64,000 nucleotides of DNA from Marsupella aquatica (taxonomy: Eukaryota; Marchantiophyta). Location of the stretch: the NCBI GenBank assembly GCA_973895155.1, contig OZ316894.1:14818001-14882000 (forward strand). Direction: 5' to 3'. The notes under the pieces were generated by a model, which saw only the letters and a list, made by a program, of their open reading frames with translations, was not told the DNA's origin and made no database searches. The position numbers were made by a program, and so were the translations under genes. Position 1 is the stretch's first letter. Every line of letters begins with the position of its first letter. Positions 1 to 11,015 of the stretch are shown one piece after another.

Positions 1-385
1 ATCGTGATCCCATTGATACAATGATGGTCCCTACGCGATAACGCGTCAACTACCGTGTTTGTCTTCCCAGCAACGTGGCGGACTTTGAAATCAAAATCTC
101 TCAAGAACATCTGCCAACGCATTTCCTTGGGGTTCAACATTGGCTTAGAACTGAAGTACCCTGCTGGTGAGCTATCTGTGTGTATTACCACTTTGGGACC
201 GCTCTTAAGGTAAATCTCCCACTTCTTCAACGCATAGATCACCGCATACATTTCTTTTCCGGGGTGATCCAATGATTTTCTAACTTACATGACTTAAAGG
301 CCACAGGACGCCCATCTTGTTGTAGACAGGCACCAATGGCGTAATCATGTCTTGCGTCTGTCCAAATCTTGAATGGCTTCCCATC
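1..385 (-). pseudogene. Ty3/gypsy-like pol fragment (RNase H domain)
   Basis: Read on the minus strand this stretch encodes an RNase H domain of the kind found in Ty3/gypsy polyproteins. Visible signatures, N to C, are KIWTDARHDYAIG (about 375-325), KEMYAVIYALKKWE (about 260-215), VVIHTDSSPAGYFSS (about 195-150), RWQMFLRDFDFKVRH and finally VVDALSRR close to the left edge. The domain is in two frames: the piece ending ITPEK and the piece beginning KEMYAV are joined only if one base is missing near 255-262. A TGA lies just before the KPFKIW motif, so the upstream reverse transcriptase part is absent or unreadable. The element continues off the left edge, where integrase would be expected. It lies on the same strand as the gag-like frames at 1.1-4.0 kb, but the intervening reverse transcriptase is not visible. 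Seen directly: motifs and frameshift. Family assignment is from known RNase H/gypsy signatures. Confidence 0.85.
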
Positions 386-1147
386 TCACTGCCCAACATT
401 CATTCATGACATGGAAACAATCTCTTTCTTGTGTGCTAACTTGCATATGAAACTCATGCCCAATGATTCCAAACAATTGGCAGTCGGCTTCTTCCCACAC
501 TTGATAGACAACAATATTGATTTGCACAAAGAAATTTTACATATATTGACCTGAAACTACTTGTTGACAAAAATGATTCACTCAATTTTACATCGCCAGC
601 CCTATATTCTGGGGTTCTCTACAGGTTCAGTCTAACTCTGCAAGCACTGGGCCCTAAGGCACACAACTTTCCATCTTCTAATGGGATATCGCATCCCTTG
701 TAAACTAAGTCGCTACCATACATGCCCCAAATCACTGCAATCGTTACTCCAACCAAGCAAATGACTCCAAACTGATCCATCTCTATAAAATTGCTGCTTG
801 ACCAAAACTGAACCTTGACTAAATAAAATGAAACTCTGGTCATGTTTTTAGGGTTTTAAATAGTAATTGCCCTAATGACTCGACCTCTACTTAACTGTAA
901 CTTGATAATTAACCTCAAAATTTCACTAATCTAATTTGCTAAAATCCTGCCATTTCATTGCTCCTTTACTTATCTTTGGGACTCGTCCCCGATGTCCCAT
1001 CAATTTCCATCTCATCTCCGACTATATCATCTGGAATCTGTTGAGATGCTGCTTCTTTGATTGTCATAGATTCCTCCAGATTTTCTTCCTGATGTGGCTG
1101 TTCTACTGGGGTTTCCATTGTCTCCTTGACTGCTTCCTTCATAGCTT
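386..1147. other. No recognisable gene
   Basis: Only short overlapping open frames occur here (for example a 74-aa minus-strand frame at 619-843). None resembles a known family and none is supported by a second copy. It is probably degraded DNA between the RNase H fragment and the coiled-coil frames. Confidence 0.5.
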
Positions 1148-1978
1148 CTATGACTTGCTCCTAATAACCTCAATTGTATCTGTAAGGAATTGCTTCTTTG
1201 GTTCTTTCCCTGTGGCTTGCTTTATGATTGCCTTGAGCTGTTTCTCCCTGTAATTTAGTACCATAGTTTTTAAATCCCTTATCCGCTCCTCCATTAGTTC
1301 TTGCTTGGTCTCCAAATCTTCATTGTCCTTTAGCACCTCATTCAACTCTTGTAACTGTTCCCCATTATTTGCTTGTAGCCTCTGAATGTTTGCTTCCCAC
1401 GTTTCTTTCTCCTGAGATAACGTTGTTTCTCTGGCTACCATCTTTTCAAATTTATCCTGCTTGTGGTTCAACTTCTTTTTAGCCTCATCACTCTGTTGTT
1501 GTAATTCTCTCAGTTGATCTTGATTGGTCTCCAGTTTCCTTTCCAGTGTAGCTTGTGCCACCCGCAATTCCTCATTAATTTGCTTTTTCAGCTTTGCTCT
1601 TGTCCACTGTCACTATCTGTACTTGCATCTCAAGCTCATTCATCCTCTGCTTCACAGTTTCCCACATCTGTAACACTGCTGCCAAAGTACTTACTTTGAG
1701 TGTTGATGTTCTTGTTGTCTTAGCTAACTCTCTCACTAATTCCTCAATTTGTTGTTGCTGTTCTGACTGATCTGCTGCTTGTTGTTGTTTTTCAGATCTG
1801 TTTCTTGGCTTGCAATTTTCAATTTGGCTTCCCTGAGTTGTCCTTTCAACCCCCAAATCTGTCTTCTTATTGCCATCTCTTGTTTTGATAGATCGCTCTT
1901 ATGGTACTTCATGATGGGTCCAAGAAGTTCATTCAAAAGTATAATTTGATCCACACCTCTCTTCTTAGAAATTGACAC
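1148..1978 (-). pseudogene. Coiled-coil protein, gag-like, frameshifted
   Basis: Three overlapping minus-strand frames (1978-1736, 1856-1575, 1567-1148) read as one protein broken by two frame changes. The sequence is dominated by Glu, Gln, Lys and Leu in heptad-like spacing (for example KKKLNHKQDKFEKMVARE and QLQELNEVLKDNEDLETK), so a long parallel coiled coil is predicted. There is a polyglutamine patch around the first frame change. No catalytic motif is present. Long coiled coils are common in gag-like proteins of plant retroelements and in accessory ORFs, and the Ty3/gypsy RNase H piece lies downstream on the same strand, so a gag-like origin is a reasonable inference but not proven. It could also be a host coiled-coil gene that has decayed. 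Confidence 0.5.
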
Positions 1979-2116
1979 GGTTTCTGAAATACCTTTGCAG
2001 CTTTTGACTATGACCGTTGTCTCTCAAATTGTTGCCTTGGTTGGCTTTGGTGTTGACTCTTCTTTCTCCTTTCCTTTGTTGGATGCACACTCCTTCTTGA
2101 TGATGAGTCTGGTCAA

Positions 2117-2368
2117 TCATTTCTTGACCTCTTCTTGACTTAAATTTGTATCCATTTTCTGATCAGTCTCCGGTGAAGTCGGTGTGGCTCTGGTCATGAT
2201 CCCTGTGAAAGCCTTTTGGTGACTTTCCTCTCTGTGCTTGTTCTTCTGTATTGGTTCTTGAATCTTGTCTGGCTCTCCTTGATCTGCAGTGTTCCATTCA
2301 TTGGTTTTGCCCTCTGGATTCTCTTCTTCCTCTAGTTCCAATGAGCCAATCTCCTGCTCGACGTTCAT
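2117..2368 (-). CDS. Acidic hypothetical fragment
   Basis: This 83-residue minus-strand frame is rich in Glu and Asn (MNVEQEIGSLELEEEENPEG) and has no recognised motif. It lies between the coiled-coil frames and the 2901-3985 frames on the same strand, so it may be an internal part of the same degraded reading frame. Confidence 0.25.
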   Translation of the reverse strand: MNVEQEIGSLELEEEENPEGKTNEWNTADQGEPDKIQEPIQKNKHREESHQKAFTGIMTRATPTSPETDQKMDTNLSQEEVKK

Positions 2369-2900
2369 CTGGTAATCCGTTCTTGAGATTTAGTTCTTTG
2401 GCTCTAAATCTCAGTCTCTATTAAGCTTCTCTTGCCCCGCCTGGTCTTGTAGCAATCTTTATTATTCCCTTCATTATCCCCTCCAACTTCCCTGGTGGCA
2501 TGTTGAGCCGTTGTATTTGAGTCTTCAAGTTTGACCGGCTCCTTCTCGGTTCTTGATTTCTTCAATGTCTTCTTCCCTCTTAACCAATAGCGTTTTGATG
2601 GCTCAAGGGTCTTCTTGATTTTCTCCTAAGCATTCAAATAGTAGTGTACTAGCAATCGTATATGTGTTCCCACCTCCAATGTAATGTTGTCTTCTGAACT
2701 TTGCAGATGCTCTTTGGCCCTCACCAAAGCTTTTCGTAAACTTTCATAAAACAATGCACTCTAGTTCTTCCAACCATCCTTGCAGTCCTCCACTAGTTTG
2801 ATAATGTACCTGGAACATTCATTTCTTGGTTTCTTCCACATCATGGCATGACTGATAAATTTTGCCCTCTACTTGACGACACTCTAGGTACATTGACTCA

Positions 2901-3347
2901 TCATGAATCCGGATCCCTCTGGCTTACGGAAGCCCTCATTAAAGTGCTTTGATTTGTAGGTAGCTGCAACTCTTTGAGTGATTTTTTCCCCCTTTCATTG
3001 TCTAATCCAAAGGCGTCCATTATTGTCTTGTAACTCGTACTCACCATCTTATTCAGAAACCTTCCTTCGTTCTTCTGTTCATTCCAGCTCAAAATGAAGT
3101 CTTCCAGGTCACCATCCTTATACCGAGTGATCTCCCAGCCCAAGTTTATGAACTCTGTTAAACATTGTGTCTTGACGAACTCTTGATGTGCTTTCGATTG
3201 GATATACCCGACAATTTTGAGGGACATCTTCTCTAGTCGTGATTCCTCCTCTAATAGTGCTTCCTCTTCTTCTCCATCATTGATACAATCGTTGATAGGG
3301 TCATGTCTTTGTTTCCTCTTTTCCTCCATGTTTCCTTTGGATGTCAT
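2901..3347 (-). pseudogene. Gag-like or hypothetical protein fragment
   Basis: A 148-aa minus-strand frame with a very charged N-terminus (KRKQRHDP, DGEEEEALLEEE) followed by a helical part containing GRFLNKMVSTSYKTIMDAFG and a KSLKELQLP motif. I do not recognise a named domain. It directly follows the 3389-3985 frame on the same strand but in a different frame, so either an intron or a frame disruption separates them. The combination of a charged linker, a helical block and a coiled coil downstream is reminiscent of plant retroelement gag regions; this is inference only. Confidence 0.35.
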
Positions 3348-3388
3348 ACTCGCTTTTTCCTCCTCACCAGTTATTGAAATCGAATCAA

Positions 3389-3985
3389 CTACTTGCTGCT
3401 CTGATTGCTATTTGCGCTTTGGTCTTTTCTGGTTCCTTCGTCTTGATTTACTTGCATTGCTGGTTTCTCTGGCACGCACATCGCATTGACTAGGATGCCC
3501 TGTCTTCTAATTGTTTCTTCTTGTCTCTTCCAGTTGGTTAACCCTAATCCGTTACTTAGTTTGTCGAAATCTTGTTCTTCTAGTTCCTTCCAAGACTGGT
3601 TGTGGTGTATCCCTTGACCAGATTTAATATGTATACCTGAGTATATTTTACTTAGCTCTAAAAGGTTGGTTGGTTCCCACTTATCTTTGTCTCTCTCATT
3701 TGTTTCAATACCCATTAACACCCCTAACTCTCTGGTATTTTCATTACGGACACATGGAATTACTGATCTAAGTCTGGGAATTATATTTTCTATGAAAATG
3801 GTTCTCTCCCCTATCCAATATCCTATTATCATTAAATTCTCAGGATATCTCCCATTTTTCTTAATGTTTGCCCCTTTCAAGATTTCCTTGGAGTACAATT
3901 CAGCAATATCTACTTTACTAACGTGTAATAAAAATGAAGAAAAAGGAATGTCTGCCCTGTCTATATTTATGCACCCTATTGACAA
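3389..3985 (-). pseudogene. Hypothetical protein, upstream part of gag-like region
   Basis: A 198-aa minus-strand frame starting near MSIGCINIDRADIPFSSF and ending with a basic/Gln-rich tail before a TAG at 3389. A mostly hydrophobic, possibly globular first half (ENLMIIGYWIGERTIFIENI) is followed by a polar second half. No conserved domain was recognised. It is the most upstream readable part of a minus-strand series reaching down to 1148, consistent with one decayed gene of roughly 900 codons. Alternative: an unrelated host exon. Confidence 0.35.
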
Positions 3986-4140
3986 AAAACAGATAACCTG
4001 TTACCAGGAAATACTTTGCTGTTGGAAAGATCTTGAAGAGGCGGTCCGGATGAGCTTAGCATTGTCACCATTCGGTAAGAATTGAGGTGTATGGCAACCA
4101 TGACAGAAAACAGAAAACAGATAACCTGTTACCAGGAAAT
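3986..4140. repeat. 27-bp direct repeat pair
   Basis: The same 27-bp sequence, with core ACAGATAACCTGTTACCAGG, occurs at 3986-4012 and 4114-4140. Related CTGTTACCAGT/ATTACCAGT words follow at 4170-4200. The repeat straddles the upstream end of the minus-strand gag-like frames. It may be part of a 5' leader or a remnant of a tandem array. Confidence 0.6.
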
Positions 4141-6778
4141 CCTTTATTGTTAACAACCAAAATTTACCTATTACCAGTAAAACTTTCCCTGTTACCAGTT
4201 TAGCATAAACCATAACCCCTTGATACAAATGAGAAAAAGTCTCTCCCACTACATATAAATTATATACACTCAGAACATACCTATGGTTGGAAGCCTTCAA
4301 TACTAAAAAACTACGCCAATCACATGAGTTTGTCTTAAGGAATTAGCTTCAAAACTAACAAATCTTTTCGTGCCATGCGATGGCTCAATAGTACTTTGAC
4401 ACGACAATTTATTGTAGAAGATCACATAACATAGAATTGGGACCATACCCAATAATAGCTCAAAAATTGTCCAGGGTAAAGAGTTACCCTTGGGTGGGAC
4501 CCACCATAGCACTAGTCAAGGCTGGTGTCCAAATGACATCAATCACAATGGGTTCACTTAAATGGACCCTGTATCCCGACAAACAAATGACAAAACAACG
4601 CCTGGCGCCAACTATATTATTTAGAATGATTGAACAAACACGGATTTAAAGATAAAAGACATACATATAAAATGGACATATAAAATGGAACATGTCCTAA
4701 TGATTCTCTCTTATAGGCACATCATAAAGCAAGGAACATAGCAACTACTGGAAGCAGCGCCCGACGCTAACCAAAATCTTCTGAACAAACCAGTAAAATA
4801 TCCGTTGGCTAAAGACAAAATAGTGACTATCCGTTATGTAGAACGAGTTACACGGAAATTTTGGGTTCTATTAATAGTCATTCACGTTCTGCCTCTCCAA
4901 GACAAGCCTGACTTTGCCCACTGTCAAAATTGGTTGGCTACAAAGAGTCGACTCCTCAACATCAAAGTTGAATTTAACATTAATGTACACCTAGTAGAGA
5001 TGTTTACAACGCATGTACAACTTGCCATGCAAATGACGTTGGAAGAAGTCCTCACAAGAGCAAGCAAGGAAGATACAGATTTGGACAAAGTAAGTGCTTG
5101 GCGATCAAAGGTTCTCATAGGTTTGAATTTGAAATTGCTTTCCAAAAGCATTTCCAGTCTGAACATCCCATTCCCATTCCAAATTCATCTCTTCTTTTTG
5201 TGCAGACTCCATTTGCTTAGTGTGACCCATAGTAAGATTAGATCGAGGCCTTGAGTTCCTCCCGTTCCGACTACCCAGCAGGACATTTGGCTCCAAAAAC
5301 TTTATTGTTTCTGGAAATGAGTTCACATTTATCCTGAGATCAAACAAAGATGGCGCAAATCAACTCGATCCTGGTGTTTGGGCTAGCACAAGTCCTTGCC
5401 CTTTGAGGAACTCAATTTCAGAGGGAGACAGGCTTGTACCCTTCAAAATTGGCAAAATATCAGGAATAAGAGGAAGTCAATCAACCCCACAAAGAGGGCG
5501 ACTCCTACAACATACTTTTTTTGGGCAATAGCAAATCATTTTGGATATGGGTTCGCCCCTGAAAAGATGATGTCCCCTCACGACAAATCCAACAACATCG
5601 TTAGACGAATGGAATCCAACTTTCTTGATATGATTTTGACACTCATCGCGATCAGAATTCCCATTGAGAGTCCCATTACACTAGGGTCCTGCTCCATATT
5701 TGGACGTTCGTCGCAACTGCCACTGCCCCAGAGGGACATCCTTCTCCAGTGGAATAGTTTGTGGAAGTGGGTTCTAAAGTGCGGCTGGGGCACTGAGCGA
5801 CGGTCTAGAGGATCTTGTTGCACGAGTTGTTTGAGGGGTATTGTCTAGTGATTAAGGAGCATGATTGAGGGGTACATAAAAAGGATCTCCAAAGTCTCCA
5901 CCAAAAGGAGTGAGTCCTCATGATTTTTGCAATAAATTGGGGGGTGTTACACTCAAGGGCCGAGATGTAGAAGGACCAAATCAAAGGCTGGATTTGAATA
6001 TCAATAAAAAATGCATTAAGTATTCATTTGGATCGGTTGAAGTACAGTCTAGATGCGTAATTCCTATCTTGGACTTTAGCAAGGACGCCGTATAAATGTT
6101 CTCCTTGGATCCCGTGACATTGAATAGAGCAAGTTGCGGCTCGCAGTGTGTTTGAATACAAGGACTCATAGTCGATGCTTTTGACAACAAGGACTAAAGT
6201 GGGCAAGGACTCATAGTCGATGTTTGAAATTGATCGCGGATTTTGTTCTAAGCACAAGTGGCTTGAATTGTCTTGGGACGGGCACGCACCAACAGCGAAG
6301 GGCTTAGGGGTTAGGGATGGCTATGGTGGTCGATTACTCATCGAAGGAGCTTGCGCCATACACACGCAATGTGAGAGCTGAGTTGTTGGGGATGGGGCAT
6401 AGTTGGATAGTTGAAGCTTTGGATCGGGAGTTGATGATTCATCGTGGAAGTTTGATTTACAGCAATGCATCTCGGAGATTGCCCACAGGAGGAGCACTGT
6501 GATTGAAGCGTTGGTGGACCTCGGGTGTTTGTTGAGCTTTGCCATGGTGCTCGCAGGATCAAATGGGTAGGCAAGTTTAGAAGTATTGGCCTAGTATCAG
6601 GTAGAATCTGAATGCTCAGATGCTCCGCATCCCGCTCAATACCTCCCAAGTTCTGTCTAGTACTTGATGCGGTGCCTGACATCGGATGGCCAGTCTTGCT
6701 GAAGTCCACGATGCCCTAGCAAGAGAGAGATCAGAAAGGCGAAACCTTAGCAGACGCAAGTCCTATTGTAATAGGTAG
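4141..6778. other. No recognisable gene; one 19-bp direct repeat
   Basis: Open frames here are short (the longest are 149 aa at 4805-5254 and 150 aa at 5396-5848, both plus strand) and show no family motif. A 19-bp word (CAAGGACTCATAGTCGATG) occurs at 6159-6177 and 6204-6222. A plus-strand frame at 6779-7001 (motif SRIRAEASQEAADIIVNAS) ends in TAA just before the transposase-like gene and could be a lost N-terminal exon of it. Confidence 0.4.
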
Positions 6779-7074
6779 CAACGGATCACCAATGGACAAT
6801 CGATTGCACATGGTGGTAATAGTAACAATGTGGCTGGACAGGGTTTGTTGGGAGATGCGCGAAACAAATGCCAGCAAATGATTTCATCTACTGAGAATGA
6901 AGCGAGTAGAATTCGTGCGGAGGCTTCCCAAGAGGCTGCCGACATCATAGTGAATGCAAGTACACAAGCTACTAGCATCCTACAGTCTACACAATTATAA
7001 TGTGACAAATTGACACAAAGAAGACAAACTCTCTGCAATCGCATAGGCGTCAAGAAGCACGTCTTCGGTCCTTA

Positions 7075-10000
7075 CATGGGCAACTTCTCGGTGAGAGCAT
7101 GCATGGCCAAACTTCAGAGCTGCAGCGGGAGAGTTCAGCTTCGAGGCAAGCAAACTATCAATCCTCTGCTTCAACAGAATTTAGAGCACAAGATGCTCAA
7201 AGGAAGCGAGCAGCATACTGGAAGAAAAAGGGTAATACACGCACAAAGGCTTGGCAATGTGGGTCTGCTGGTGATTTAGAAGACGAATTGAATTCCAATA
7301 GGAGAACACGAAGTGTTCAGTCTCAGGTGTCTGTGGCGGTGACATCCATCCTGAGTAGATTGGACAAATTTAATTTGTCTGCAAGGAAGCTATTTTTCAC
7401 TAAGTTTATGCTCCATCCTTCCTTGAAGAAGTACCTCCCTGCAGTTTTTGGGACTCGTCGGAGAGATGTAGCGATACTTGCTGCAGTTGCTGACCTAAAG
7501 AATTGCTTGCAAAAAGTGAAGACTGCAAAGCGGAAAGACCATCTAGTTGCAAAGCAGATCTTGACAGTTGCATTGGCAGGCCAGGCCACAGTAGTGAATA
7601 GGTATCAGACTTCAGTGGCTGGGGCTTTGGGTATCAAACGACAAATCATATATAAAGCTTCAAGAAGGAGGAAGTCCATAGATTCCGATTGTTTGATAAG
7701 GTTTCCAATGGGGGAAAGGAAAGTGAGAAGCGACAAAATTTCAGCTGAAGTCCGAAGAATTGTGGAAAAGTTTTGGGAATCAAATACTCGAATCTCTCCT
7801 TGCGCCAAGGACAAGGCTAGACTAAGATTGAGTATAAATGTGTACGAGGAGCATGGGGTGCATTGGCTGGAGGATACCCAGGTTAGATTTTGTTAATTTG
7901 TCATTATCAATGACATTCAAATAGGGTTTACAATAGGGTACAGGAGCTTTCATGTTCATCAGTAAGCAATTTGAACTCTACTGCATCTTTGTTAACAATG
8001 ATTGAATATGTTTTGAAGCAAGGCTTGCATCTTTTTCAGGTGGAGTTTTTTCTAAAATTCCAGGAGTTTTGCAGCAGAGACGAGAATGGAGTTAATATAG
8101 GCTTCAGGTCTTTTCAGTATATGAAGCCTTACTACGTTCGTCCTATGAAAGACAGAAATGTTTGTTGCTGTAAGCAACATGTTGAAATGGACCTCTTGAA
8201 GGAGGCAATCAACAAATTCAGGAAGCATGAACACAGTAAGCATTGCTCTTGTGATTGCCCCATTTGCACATCAGTTGATGCTCCTTTGCAGAGTTGTGTA
8301 GCTTCTAGAACAACAATAACATCTGTAAGGGGCTGGATAGATGGAGCTCTTTGTCCAAGAGCTGAGGGGAAGCAGTGGCATGGAAAGAAATGTATCATGG
8401 GTTCCTGTAAGAATTGTGGTGTCAACAAGTTGGATTGGTGTACATCTAAGTTAGATCCAGTTGACAAGCAATTTATTGAGTGGGAGACATTTCAGTATTT
8501 GGAGTTAGATGAGAAAGCCCAGCAAAAGAGAGAGAAGAAAAAAGGAACAGACGAGAGTGCTACAAAAAAGTCAAAACGGTTGAGAATGGTGTTTAAGAGA
8601 ACTTCAATGGGTGAATTCAAGAGTCAGGTTTTGAATACAATGAAGACATTCATTGTGCATAATTTCAGAGCACGTTGGCAGTCAGAACAATTCAAACTTT
8701 GTTTGAAAACTTTCCCTAGAGGAACTATAGTGTCATCTATTGATTTCTCTGAAAATTACACGTTCAAAATCCAAAATGAGATACAGAGTCAACACTGGGA
8801 TAATAGACAGGTCACTTTGTTGATTCATGTCACTTATAGGCATAGAGAAGATTGTGTGGAATCTCTGGAGGCTGCTGTTGGAAGTACGGTTCAGATGGCA
8901 TTGGATGAGGAGGGTGGTCGAGACATTATTGCAGATTATCATTTTTATATCAGTGATGACAATTGTCACGACACTCTCTTCGTCCAACATTGCATGGATG
9001 CTCATAACCAGTGGATGAGGGAGGAAGGAATTCAGTTTGAGCAACATTGGGTCTGGTCAGATGGGGCTGCTTCACAGTTCAAGGCTTGCAGACCTTTTTA
9101 TTATGTATCCAGATACTACAAAAGATTTGGTGCACGAATGAAGTGGTATTTCCATGCTTCAGGGCACGGAAAAGGTGTCGCTGTAAGTTGCAATATTACT
9201 TTACATGTACATCCGCTCATTCCAGATTGTGTTTTAAGCTGAAGTTCCCTATAGTAAATTTGTTGTTCTATATTCATTCATCATCCAAGTTTCATTTCCT
9301 GAGATGAGTACTATGGTGTGTGCTTTTAGGATGCCCTTGGAGGCCACATAAAGCAAGGGATTGAGAGAGAACAGCTGAAGGGAATCCATGGACATCGATT
9401 GGAGAATGCCCATGATGTGGTTTTGTTCTGCAAGGACAAATTTGCTATGGGCCAAGAAAAGGAGTATGGAGACGTCCAACTTGTTCGACGCCTGTTTTGG
9501 GAGATTCCAATGGGAGCTGTCAATCGCAAGAAGAAATGGGACTGTGATCCTATCCTAGGTTCCCGATCCTTACACTGCTTTGATGGATTTAGTAACCGCC
9601 TATCAGCTCTCCTTCAAGTCAGAGAACTTTGTTGTTTTTGTCCTCATTGCTTAGATGATGAACCTTTGCAATGTGAGAATATAAGTTGGGCTGGACAGTT
9701 TAAGCTCGTCATGGTGAAAGGAGTCCTGCCAAGTCACGTGAGAACTGATGTGGAAGAAATGGGAGTGGGGGAAGGACTGTACCAATGGGAGGATGGGCTG
9801 CTGGCCGAATTGGTTCAACAAGGTGACTTCTTTGCAGTGAAGGCTGAGATAGGTAACAAGTGGAATGTGGACTTCTACATTCTTCAATGTGAGCAGACTT
9901 TGCACACCGTGAAGAAGAGTTTCAAGGACTCTCATGGAGAGGAATTTAACGAGGGTGATTTAGCTTTGAGGGCAGTGTGGTCTCAACATGTCCCAGGGCG

Positions 10001-10174
10001 AGATAACAAATTTGTGGTGAACGATCTAGCTGGCGTGTGAGCTACGCCCATGCTGAGACAGTAGTTCACCTTAGATTTGGTCTCACTCCATGTGAGGCAG
10101 GAAAGGGACGATATAGAATGTACACCCTTGAGCCTGAGACTCTGGCAGCAATATATGCATCCTTGGGTTCCTAG
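7075..10174 (+). CDS. DDE-transposase-like cysteine-rich protein, three exons, C-terminal frameshift
   Basis: Three exons are joined by two phase-0 GT-AG introns: exon 1 7075-7881, intron 7882-8039 (TTTTTCAG acceptor), exon 2 8040-9182, intron 9183-9329 (GTAAGT donor), exon 3 from 9330. Exon 1 gives a basic helical N-terminus. Exon 2 starts VEFFLKFQEF and holds a Cys/His cluster (VCCCKQHVEM, HCSCDCPICTS, CIMGSCKNCG) that probably binds zinc, then SSIDFSENYTFKIQNEIQSQ, WSDGAASQFKACRPFYY and ASGHGKGVA. Exon 3 opens DALGGHIKQGIERE. These blocks belong to a widespread uncharacterised family that looks like an RNase H-fold DDE/D transposase; the Asp residues of DFSENY, WSDGAA and DALGG are candidate catalytic residues (inference). 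At about 10,034-10,040 the frame ends at a TGA while a neighbouring frame continues RVSYAHAETVVHLRFG to a TAG at 10,174, so one indel separates them. The start is uncertain: ATG 7075 or 7099, possibly with an upstream exon. Confidence 0.75.
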
Positions 10175-10198
10175 CAATATGAAGGAGGATATTGAGGT

Positions 10199-10760
10199 GT
10201 GTTCACCATTTTTTCTCCATCACCAGTCCTCTATTCTCCGTTTGAAGTCCTTTGTCTTTTGTCAGTCCTCAGTTATCTGTTGCTGGTCCTCAGTCCTCGG
10301 TCACTAGTCCTCAGTTCCTTCGTCCGGAGTCCTCAATCCGTTGGCTTCAGTCCTTAGTCTTTGCCATGAGTCCTCGGTTTCTTCCCTGAGTCCTCAGTCC
10401 TTTTCCCTGAGTCCTCAGTCTGAGTCCTCTGCCTCAGTCCTAAGTCCTCAGTCCTCAGTCCTAAACCCTCAGTCCTCAGTCCTTATCCCTAGTCCTCGGT
10501 CCTAAACCATCAGTCCTCAGTCCTTATCCCTAGTCCTCAGTCCTCTGCCCCAAATCCTCAGTCCTTCATTCTGAGTCCTTAGTCCTTTTCCCCGAGCCTT
10601 CAGTCCTCCATCCTTAGTCCTCAGTCCTCTACCCTGAGTCATCAGTCCTCCACCCTGATTGAGTCCTCAATCTGCCATCCCTACTCAATGAGTCCTCTGG
10701 CCCAAGTCCTGAATTAGCAAACTTTTGTCAATCCTTAGTCCTAAATTCCCAGTACCCAGT
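10199..10760. repeat. Degenerate AGTCCTC minisatellite
   Basis: More than thirty imperfect copies of a 7-bp word of the type AGTCCTC (also AGTCCTT, AATCCTC) follow one another directly behind the transposase-like gene. Longer repeat units containing CCCTGAGTCCTCAGTCC can be seen. No open frame of interest lies inside. The reverse complement of the same word reappears in the hairpin at 14.58-14.68 kb. Confidence 0.85.
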
Positions 10761-10872
10761 CTGCCCTTATGTCCTAAACAACTATCCTCAGGGTTTTCCT
10801 GAGTCTAGAGTTAGAGCCCTGGGAGATATTATAGCCATGTACTTCTTGCTAAAAAGACCAAAATCCGTCTTA

Positions 10873-11015
10873 TGTTGTGGGAGAAATGAGACAAAGAGTT
10901 GGTACCATCTTTACTCTTGGTAGAATATGTACATGTGGCTACGGCCTAAGTAGTTAGGGTAGTTACATAGGTAGTTATCCCAAAGGTAGACTTAACTCAA
11001 GTATGAGTTACAACA
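10873..11015 (-). repeat. LTR (3' LTR of the minus-strand element)
   Basis: This 143-bp direct repeat begins TGTTGTGGGAG and ends GTTACAACA on the plus strand. It is flanked inside by the polypurine tract and outside by TSD copy TCTTA. I found no difference from the right copy. Confidence 0.93.

Noticed and set aside
4805-5254. 149-aa plus-strand frame as a gene
   Set aside because: Coding-like composition in parts, but no recognisable domain and no supporting context.
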